Assembly (NCBI GenBank): GCA_026874595.1
Contig: CM049314.1
Coordinates: 24,251,729 to 24,315,728, forward strand
Origin: Sipunculus nudus
Lineage: Eukaryota > Annelida > Sipuncula > Golfingiida > Sipunculidae
Length of the DNA: 64,000 bases
Direction of reading: 5' to 3'
Under the pieces are notes generated by a model. That model did no database searches and was not told the origin of the DNA. It saw only the letters and a list, made by a program, of their open reading frames with translations. Both the position numbers and the translations under genes were made by a program. Numbering within the stretch: position 1 is the first letter of the stretch; each line of letters starts with the position of its first letter. Shown here piece by piece: positions 22,698 through 33,896 of this stretch.

Positions 22698-25600
22698 CAA
22701 TTTGATTTGTGTGCCATAAGTGCTTAATTAATAACTCTCTCTTAAAACCATCGATCTTACCAAGGCAGGTCGTCTATTATATTTTTTAAAGGTTAGTTTC
22801 CTAATAAAATATGAAAAGTCACCCGAAATTTAAACCCAAACGAAAATTCTGTACTCATCCATATTATCCATATTTTTATCATACATGTTCTACATAAATA
22901 TTGTTTTTTTTTATTCATTGCCTGGCCGATTGCAGAAATGTGACACAGAAAAAAATCATTAATACGCATCACTACGCCCAATGTTGATCCTGCAGTGGCA
23001 GCCCTTGTGGGACTTTAAAACAATATTTCGCTCAAGACAAAATAACAGCCGAAGTTGCTTCTTGAATTCTAATGGTTGTCTTACATTTAATGTGGTTTTA
23101 TTACTTTGAATCTTCGAAACAGGATAACGACCCAGGCAAACAATGGACCTCCGGCGAGCTATGGTCTTCCCGGTATATTCTATGTCAATACTCGGCAACC
23201 AAGTTCAAGGTATATTCAGTTTTACGATTATGCTCATTATCGGTGTACACAATTTTCGAAGAATTTAAGCGATATCCGTCCCGTAACTGTCTACTTAATT
23301 ACTGCGTTACGTGGAATTGTCCGCAGAGTATATAGCTACCAGGGGAGTGGGCACCTTTTCAGGAATGCACCGACCAATGAAAGGAGAGTATAATGTGAGT
23401 TTCAAATTTGGTCCGGCCTACTTTGATTTATCAGAATATTTTTGGCCTGCGGTGTTACTACTTTGAAAAGCCCGCTATAGAAGGCAGTGGTTGAGTGAAA
23501 GGAGTAATAAAACGAATGTCAGGCGACCACTACGTAAACTGTTTATTATTAACGTTTTCGAGGACCAGCAAGTCCGAGTTCACGGCAGCTGAGTTCAAGG
23601 CAAAGTCTGGTTCATTAAACTTTCAAGTATAAATCCCCTTTCTTCGAGTCAGAGTTTTTTTTTTTAATTCAATTAAAACAAAACTTCTTTATGGTATATA
23701 TATATGGAGCTATAGTAATCGAACCAACTCCTGTTTTGTTTATGTTTCTAACATTGCAAATTCCACATGCAGGATGATGGAACTTTTATCCCCGTTAGAA
23801 AGCGTATTTTCTTGTAATATAACATTATTAGTTCTGTGAAAGGTCCGAAACGACGGTACAATGGCGCCACCTTCTGGTAACAGAGAACAACAACAAAAAA
23901 AAAAACATTAATTTTAATTTTATTCTTTTACAGGGATACCTACACCATGATGAGTATAGCGCTGCACGAGGGAAACCCGGGTCACCACTTACAGGTAAAC
24001 AAACATTTATAATAACAAACATTTTTTATATACCCTTAGTTGAGAGTCAGCAGATTAACTTTCCTGGTATTATACTTCACCCTCGGCTTGTCATTAACCA
24101 GATTTACGAAAAAAATGAATGAACAGATTGTGATGACATTTTATGAAGGGTAATAAGATTCCCCAACTTTATTGATTAAAGGAATATTATCCTATTGTGA
24201 CAAACTGCTACATCATTATAATAGGGCTATTGAATCGTATTGATAGTTTTTTATACTTGGTGGATGTTGCCTCGGATGGGGTTGCATTATAGCATTAAAT
24301 GACGAAAGGCAGTGGTTTGATCATTCCGACATCATCTTATTTCAAGGAAATTTGGGCGACCCACCTTAACCCTGATATTTACATATTATTCGTCACGTGG
24401 AAGGAGCTGGCGAGGCCCTATCCTGTGCATAAATCGTAAATGCCATAATCTCCCAAAGATTAGACAGGCGTTGACAGATGGGGTTAAATTACCGCCTTTA
24501 TCTCAATTTGTCTGATCATTACTCATTCGTTACTTAATTTGCCGGATGGCGGCACCTATATATAATCCTACCTGAAAAGTAATTCCATGGTTGAGATTTG
24601 TAATTTTAAAGCAACAGGTCTTTCATTAATAATATTACCAGTGACATGAAACCCAGGAATATTCGCCAATGGTACCAAAGATCCACACTGAATTGAACGG
24701 GCCTCGCAAGAGCACGACACTACTGGTTAGGGTTTGTTGACGTCACAATCCGCCACCCACAATGCACCGGGGTTTGTATGTACACAAATGGTGAACGAAT
24801 GTAGTGGGGAGTGTAAGCCAGTCCGTTCAACCACGTGGTATAAGAATTCTCTCGAGTTATATTAACTGAACATGGGTGTCCTTGTTGTAAGAACTTCATG
24901 GAATAAGTAATTTTTTATAACCATGCGCATGTGATATGTAATCAGAAGGGGTTTCCTTGAAATGACAGTTGAGACAAGTATAGTCCCGGGGTCCCAATCC
25001 TCTTTATAACAGGATGAAGCTATAGTTCCACCAACCGTGAAATACTGTTTTTCCACGTTTTCTTCTCTACCTTGATATATAATCTGTGTTCTGCAAAATG
25101 GAACACCGCTTATAACGTCAGGCACGTGCGAGGCAGAATCTTGTCAGCTGACCAGGTACAAAATGTCGTTAACAGCCTGTGAGATTTTGATTTTTGTTCA
25201 TTACAGGCTATTCATCTCGGGTATGTGTCATTTTTCCTGTCAGAAAATTAGGTCGCGTTCTCACTTAACTCTGTACCAAAAATCTTCGTCCTGTCTCAAT
25301 TCTTTTAAAATGATCACGAAAAAACAGTGTTTCGCTGTTGGTGGAACGGACTATAGTTTTGAGTAGGAACGACCTCTGGCTTAATTAAGGGTGTCTAAGA
25401 TCTGTTTCGTGAGCATGAAATGAAAAAAAAAAAAAAAAACACCGACCAAATGTTTTTAAACTTTCATTTTCGAACAAACTCAAACACACAGTCATACGTC
25501 GATATAGGAAAGGTCTATGGAGTGTGTGTGTGTGTGTGTGGGGGGGGGGGTGAGGATTTCTTCTCTCTGACTTAACTGTCTTGATTTGGAGGGAATAACA

Positions 25601-25904
25601 ATTAATTATATATTTGTACCAGACGTTTTGACGACCATTATGAATTCATACATATTATGTTATTTTCTTTTATCTAAACTGTGAATTTGTTTCTTCCAGC
25701 TGTCTTTACAAAATACGCTTCATTTACCGAAGTTCCGCCAAAGTTTCCATTCGCTTGGAATAAACAATAAGCCGTTTGATTTCCCGTTATACACTGCTTA
25801 CATTGAGGTGAGTTACAGTGCGCATGAGCGCTCCCATTTCCGAGCAGGGAACACGACAAATCGCATAATCATTAAAGTGATATTTTCAATGATGGGTCTA
25901 CAAT

Positions 25905-25940
<36 letters not shown>

Positions 25941-26109
25941 TAATAATAATAATATGTGTGTGTGTGTGTGGGTGGGTGTGCGTGTGATGGTGTGTGTGCC
26001 TGTTACAGGCAATCTGTGATTCATTTCACGTAATGACTGGTGGTCATAGGTTATACGCGAAATGCCTGAAATGTTAGACATTGCATGAAATTACACAGAT
26101 TTACTTTAT

Positions 26110-26187
<78 letters not shown>

Positions 26188-27259
26188 GATAATAATAAGC
26201 ATTGTTCATTTGTGCTGGACAAACCATATCGACGACCATGCGCACTGCATTTATGTTTCCTGTGTTCAGTTCAAAAAGGCTTTCACAGAGTGAAATACAT
26301 TCAGAAACAGAAACTTGTGCAGTAATTTCACTGTTAAAGAAAACGTTAGTTTGTTACGATCAGTCTTACGACGTGTATCAAACTTCATATTTCTGGTCCA
26401 TAAAACAGACCCGAACACTCAGTGACAGTTGTTCCAAACAGGTGCCGCTTGTGTGTTCGAAATGGTCTGTTCTTAATTTTTTATCAGTTATATCAGGATA
26501 ATTTTCTAAAGGTTTGTGTATTTGAGTATGGTATATGTGGTGTATTTTAGGGCTGGGCTCTGTACGCTGAGTTTCTGGGGGAAGAACTTGACCTGTACAA
26601 CACTAGTGCATTAGAACTGTAAGGATATTAATGTTTAATTCTTTATGATTCATATCTCACTAAATAACAATAACTCAGACCTATATAATGAAACGTGTGT
26701 TTATATTTCAAACATGAAACGTAATCTGAGATATCAGTCTTAAATTCAGTTTTCTGATATAGATATTTATGTTCATTGATATGTATATGTTTATTTGTAT
26801 AATGGTCATGAAATCAGAGTTTTTTTTTTTCTTCATTACTTTCAAGTGTTTCCTTCTCAGAACAAGGTGGCTCTCATATTTTCACAAGCTTTTTATAATT
26901 CACTATTTTCGTGAATTTAGTAATAGCAGTAGAAATAGTTGTGTTAATAGCAGTGGTAATAGATGTTATAGTTGCTGTGGTTTCAGTAGCGGTAGTAACA
27001 GTGAGAGGGTCATGATATCATTCATATCGTGTTTTAAATAGGTTTGGTCGGTACACAGCGGAGATGCTACGCGCCTGCCGCCTTGTGGTGGATACGGGAA
27101 TTCATGCTTTCGGGTAAGCTTTCTCAATTACCTTCTCTTCACGTTTCGAACTGTGACTAGGTCGACCTGTGATCATATAACCCCTGAATACTGTATTGAT
27201 GAGTATCATAACAGCGACAATATCACGTATCATGTTACCATTGTGGATTTTGATATTAA

Positions 27260-27312
<53 letters not shown>

Positions 27313-28560
27313 TCCCTCTAGGTGGCGGGAAAATACTGAAAAACTTTGTTGAAATTTTATGGAGTTTCAGGAGGACATCCATTAAAATGGATTGTAATCT
27401 GATTCACATTATTTTATTTTCAATTCGAAGGATATTATCCCTTTGTGACATGCGGCTATTTTATTGTTATATAGGGCCATTGATAGGTGTTACTTGGTGC
27501 TTTTAATCTAGGAAGAGGGAGGCTGATAAATAAAGAACACTGATGCATAAAAAAAACCAGACAAAGCAGAAAATTGCACCAAATGTTATTGTTGGTACTG
27601 GCTGCATTGTCGATTTAATTAACATAATACCATTACTAGTCTTGGGGGCAGCATCACATCTTATAATAAAGCGACTGAACTTCACATTTTAAGTGTTTTA
27701 GACACTTGAACCTTTTCGAATGGCCTGTGGTCAGGAATCCCTCGTCTGTAGTCCAATTGGTTCTGATATTTTATTGACTAGGGTTCAATATAACCTGAAT
27801 CGGTAAAAATATTTTGCCTGTTATTGCCCTTTGGATATATACTTACAAGATAATTGAAATAAGTGAAAATAGTAAACCAATTGATAATAATAATAATGAT
27901 AATAATAATAATAATAATGATAATTATAATAATAATAATAATAATAATTTTATTTTAAAAAGTGTAAAATCCATTTGCTCTAAACATTTTGTAAGAAAAA
28001 GCACATACTATGGCATGCAAAGATATAAAACAGTATTAAAATATGTATGATACACCAGTGTAGAATTCATGCAGTGCGTGGCACACAGCCCGATTAGTGT
28101 AAAGGACTTACTAGTGTAACATTTTTTTTTAAATATTGCGCGTAAAGGTAAGTTTTTTAGTTTGGACTTGAAAACTATCAAATTATGACGATCATAAGAA
28201 ACGTGATAGTTTGTTCCATTTTTCTGTGGACTAGTCACACTGAATGTCCTTGTCTGCACCGGAGAGGATGTGGTGAATGGGACAATGAGCAAGTCCTGCA
28301 GGGGAGTGACAAGTCTAATTACCTGACGTCGTCTAAAATGTCAGAACATAAACACAATATTTATTCTGATTATTTACTTAGGCTGGCATTTCATCAACCG
28401 GCCCAGCACGAAATAAGTTATCCTCTTTATATATTAATATGATTTGTTGGCTTTTGAGGGAGCCCCAGGGGCGGAGCTAGGATTTTACAAACGGGGGAGG
28501 GGTGGGGGCGCAGGTACCTTGAGAGAACCGAAGGCGAACAAAACTTAACCAAAGATCTTT

Positions 28561-28611
<51 letters not shown>

Positions 28612-29776
28612 CTTTAAAATATAACTACAATGTAATGGGGATGAATAATTTTATTCTGAAATATATGCTATGTTGTGTAAACCTCTGTGATCCTCTTTCC
28701 TAATTAGGTTATTTAGCACTTTGTGTATATGAAACTTTTCTGAGGGTAGGTCACTGCAATGTTTTACTGGCGTGTAGCACGAGTGCATGGCTTATTGAAA
28801 CAAGTTGGGTCTATAATCATCAACACATGCTTATCTAACAAAACACCTATATATTGATAATTAAAAGACAGTATACCATGAATCAAAACCTTGCCATTAT
28901 TTACATTGGCTGAGTTAGAACTACATACAGGGGGACAGTGTCTAGACTGAATCTACCTCAGTCATCAATCTTCAGAAAGGCATTAACAGCTACTGGGGCT
29001 GTCATCTTGCATCTTTCCGACCTCCAATCGGGGACGTCACGGCAACCCAATAATAGTATGTGCTTATAGATGGGCCAGCTCTCTAGGGTTGTCAAACCAC
29101 AGGTTTACTCTTGTGTAGTTGCTCATATTAAGACAATATTAATTGCTTATATTTGCCACCACCAGATGGGCTTTTTTTGTCATTGTATCAGATCTAAGTT
29201 ATGGTTAGATAAGTAGGGGTGCAATTTAAATTGCAACGTGCTGGAGGAGGACTTCGATTGCCCATGCACCTCCCCACCAGTAAAAGGGGACTTCAACCCC
29301 CCCCCCCCCCCCACGCACACACAAACATACAGACACACAGTCCTTGCAGTGGGGTGTACTATATATATAGACCCACACACCCCTCCAACATTCATTTTCT
29401 CAATATAAATAACGTTATCTGTGGTGGATCCAGGGCCCAATTCTCGGGTTGGGATTTGGTTGGGGGCCATGTATTTTCAGGCCACAAAGCAAGGCTGTCG
29501 AGGTGCATAGGCAGAGGGGGTGGGTAGGCTGGATAGGGGTTGTCCCCCTCGTGTGGGATGAAAAAGGTTTACAATTTTCTTTTCTTTTTTAACATGAGAG
29601 TAATTTGAAGCACTTTATGTTCTAATTAACAGGGAATCTACTCGCTTAAGAAACCAAATACAAATAAAAAGCTTTGCCTTATTAATTGTTACTAGAAACT
29701 CGCGAGAGGCTTAAACTTCAAATAAAATTCACTTTATTTCATCCAGGAGAAGAACACATGTCTGTGTTTCATAGAA

Positions 29777-29812
<36 letters not shown>

Positions 29813-30882
29813 TTAGTAGAGCATACTCAGACGTTTCGGTAGATCCAGAGTACACACTGTTAAAGACCTATGCAAGTAATACAATACAATGTCCATACAA
29901 TTTAAAGAGGAATTTGTGGTAATACTAAAATGAGTATCCCCCCCCCCCCCCCCCCCCCGTCTCCGCGGCATTGATTCCTCACGACAAAGTAAAGCTACGG
30001 CCAGTGTGTCATTTGGCCTGTAAGTATTTATGGCGGTGGTGCACCGTTAGCTGGAATTTCTTAAGTCTTTAAAAAAAAAGTTGACATCTCGGCACATGGA
30101 CAAACTTACGCTGTCGCCGAATGATGATTATTACTGAATGAATGAATGAATGAATCATACTGACATTTTTTTTTTCTCAAGGTTCCAGTGTTAGGAGCGG
30201 CTTTCATGCATTTGTGATATTCGAAGGTCCGAATGTAGACGCCCGCTTCTAAAAATGTTGCGTGGCTTTTTATGTGGGGAATCAATGCCCGGGTCTCCCT
30301 TAGACCTGGATCACCGTTGTTATTAGTATATAACAGATGAACACGTGGTTACATGGATACATATTTATATTTAGGTTGGTCACAAAGTTTAACACGCATC
30401 ACATCATCACCATCCAATCAGATATTGTGAGGATGACATCGTAAAGCGTGCTCACCCCGACACATGTCGTAATATAAATCAAAAGGTATGGCTTTACTTC
30501 TGGACACAAGTTGTACCACACGCAGCTCTAATCAAGTAACACGTTTAGCAGTACGAAGACGTGAGACGTCATAACATACTTTATATATAATTCGTCAACA
30601 TTATTGCATCTGTGACGAAATTTTCCCCGTTTGCTCTTTTGGGTGAACGTGACCTACAATATATTACATCATATACATCTATTGTGACCACCAACAAAAT
30701 CATATCTATTGATATTCTGTATACTGGAAACTGAACGTGTATGAAAAAGCGGTAATATGTAAGAGTCCTGTTACAGCGATTTTATGTTGTATATTTGTGT
30801 ACGGAAACGTCGTTAGAAAGGAAGGCAATACAAACACATAACTGGATACAAATTCAACCTTAATAGACAAATAATGATACGA

Positions 30883-30937
<55 letters not shown>

Positions 30938-33834
30938 CCTCCTAGATCCTTCACTATAGTTACTTCGAAATATTAAGTAACTTATTATTTTAATCGATGA
31001 AACCTGCATGAACGATCCAATTTACTTTCAGTGGATTAGTTCCACAATGTCGGCCATGTTGGTATACACGGTATACACGTTACATTATCGGTCATTTTGA
31101 TATTTTAGGCATTCCTGAAAATCTGCAATTCATTGATATTTAAGGAACATTGCAAAACCATGACACATTATTGTTAATGACTCTCCTTTATTGCAGATAG
31201 AATTATCATTTGGTGACAGCTGACTTTCCAAGTTTTGTGGAAATTATAGATATCTGAAAAAAAAGAACTTTGCTCGTCACAACAAGGGAATTTCAAGACC
31301 ACGCTATGCCCTTATATCACTGCAGTCAAATAAAGTTTAATGACATATTGACATTCTGAATCATAAAACCTAAAATAAGTATCACTTTTGTAACGTTCAT
31401 TTAATAGATAATTAGAAAAATGATTAAGTGATATTTAATTTGCAAAAATATATATAAAAATTTCACATTTAGGCCTTATCCATTAGCTTGAAACCCATAA
31501 ATAGTTCTGAAATATATGTCTTTTTGCCTTATCTATCAAGTAGAGTTGACACAACTAAGTTGTTTATAGAACCTATATAAATGTCCTATAAATTCCTTGA
31601 TTTAACGATGTAACAAAGCGCCCGTTTTATTTCAACAAGTTATCTATATTACGTGTTACATATTGCATCCATTTTACATGTTACTAGTTTGTGATTAAAT
31701 ATTGGGTATAGTTTATCCAGGGGGTTCCCTGATGGAAAGCTAGCATTTTCATACAAACCGTTTCCTTTCATGGACAAGAAACTAAAAAAATATCAAACCT
31801 TAACATTTTTTTTATTGGACCACCAGCAAATAGATTACGAAATAAAACACTTGTGGAAGCCTGTAAAAAGAAATCTCATGAGTTGTTTAACAGATACAAG
31901 GTTTTAAGAAACCTGGTAAATACTCAGATGGAATTAAAGGTAGATCAAAAGGAACGTGGACAGCACTCCAACAATTTTTATTTTTTACCAATTTATGGTT
32001 CAAAACGTTCCATTTACACTATATAGAGTAGTAAACCTAGCTATGTTCTTAACTGCCTCTGGTTATTTTTTGCCCATCTGTAATGTGAATCTGTTTATAA
32101 ATGAAAGTTTAACAATTAGTTTATTTTTGTACCTTTTTACTGCAAAATCATAATTTGTGTCCCAAATAGTAAAAAATGTTTGACAGATTTTACTTTTTTT
32201 TAATGTGATACCAAGAAATACTCTGTTGGTGTTACAGGTATGCTGGAATAATTTTTTTTGGTCAAATACCTGAAATTCATAAAAAAAACTCAATCTAGAA
32301 ACAATCATCTGAAATCACAGAACCCAAACCTCCTTTATACTTAAGTGTAGAGCATAAACTCAGCTTGTAGAACATGAACATGTCAAGGGGCCCCAGACGA
32401 GCAGGTTTTGACCAGTTAAGGACAGGCATATAGTGTGCTTTGACATGTTCATTGGGCAATTCTGAGTCTTTAAGTGAAAAATTCGTAGTTCAGTGAGACG
32501 TCTCTTAACTGCCTGTGCCAGGAAGGTATGTGTTCATCCTTGTTCGTGTGTGTGTTTGTGTGTTTGCTATAACAAACCTCACATAAACATGCACGGAATC
32601 CAATAAAATGTAAAGGGCATTTAAAGTTTGGTGTGGATCTCGCACATGAGCCGGATTCAAGAACGTGCCCAAGGAATATTCACAAATGTACAGTCACTTA
32701 TGCCCGAATGAACCTGGGAATATGAGCCAAAAAAGTGAATGAAAACACGGATTTTGGAGCATCCCACAATAGGGACCCCCATATGGCGGAGGCCTGCATT
32801 CCTTAGAACGCATATTTTATTTGATGTGATAATTCGTTGAACACCCTGCGTGGGAGTCAACCTTACTGTAGTTGACTTCATATTCACGAGGTTAAATATT
32901 CGCGATTTTCAATTCTTCACTCTTTCCCGATGGCTTCATTTTCGCGATTTTCCATACATCAACTTACACAATGCACATAACCATTATTATATCAAATAAT
33001 GTGTATGCCTAATATGTACGTAAAATCTTAAGCAGCTGAGGGAACATTAAGAAGATGGAAATCCTTCATGCAAAAGTGGCAGATATTAATGTGCTGATGC
33101 GGAGTCTTTTTAACGAAGCTTTTATATTTCCCCTTCGCGAATATCGCGAATTTGAAGCTCTCAACAACAAAACGCCAACCACAGTACACTGGAAAATCCG
33201 TCCTGTATTCTCACACAGTGAAGAGGGGTTCAACCAGGGTAAAGATATTTTCATGCATTTAGCTAAAATGTGACTCAACTACCATTTATGAATCATGTTT
33301 TTCACTCATGCATTATACATATATTAAAATGTGTAAGTAACTGTATGTTTCACATGTCTGACAGGTGGTCTAAGGAGAGAGCTGTCAAATATTTGGTGGA
33401 CAGAGTGGCCATGGCGGAGCACCAACTTGAAAAGGAAATTGACCGTTACGTGTCGTACCCCGGTCAGGCTTGTTCTTACAAAATAGGAGAGATCGAAATC
33501 AAGAAACTCAGGGAGGAAGCAAAGAGGAAAATGGGTAGGTATCTAGAAGTCACGTGACTGAGACGGGGTAATTTCTTAACTTATTCTTTGCCCCGCACCT
33601 GGGATTTAAATAAAAAAAAAGGTGTTGAATTTAACCAATCATGATAATAAATATTACGGTATAATATTTACTCATAAATTACAGTGGTCAAGTAGGTTCT
33701 TTTTTTTTCTGAAATATTAACTTCGTTTTTCTTTGAAGCGGTTTTCCCATGAATAAATGCTGTCATGTTTTATAGATTATTCGCAAAATTTGCACAAATA
33801 GAGTATTTTGTAACAAGGATCACGTTGTGTTAAG

Positions 33835-33896
<62 letters not shown>

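Larger units (their letters stand above)
27114..33364 (+). other. Intron 15 of the first DUF885 gene, 6.25 kb of repeats
   Basis: The largest intron of the gene. It contains (TTA)n at 27259-27312, (AAT)n at 27883-27952, TA arrays at 28563-28609 and 30886-30934, and poly(C) runs at 29300-29313 and 29940-29958. It also has a GGGGCGGA-type fragment at 28467-28520, R1 copy B and a TA-flanked MITE. No internal gene was found on either strand. Confidence 0.75.

Noticed and set aside
23327-23394. Exon-like segment between exons 11 and 12 of the first DUF885 gene (RVYSYQGSGHLFRNAP..) bounded by AG and GTGAGT
   Set aside because: Including it in the required phase runs into TAA at its end. Joining 23209 directly to 23934 keeps the frame and gives a normal DUF885 junction.
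29281-29320. Open frames with poly-Pro from C-runs
   Set aside because: They derive from a poly(C) tract next to a GGGGCGGA-type fragment.
33055-33273. 72-codon open frame in intron 15
   Set aside because: It lies mostly within the TA-flanked MITE at 32866-33184 and shows no protein motif.
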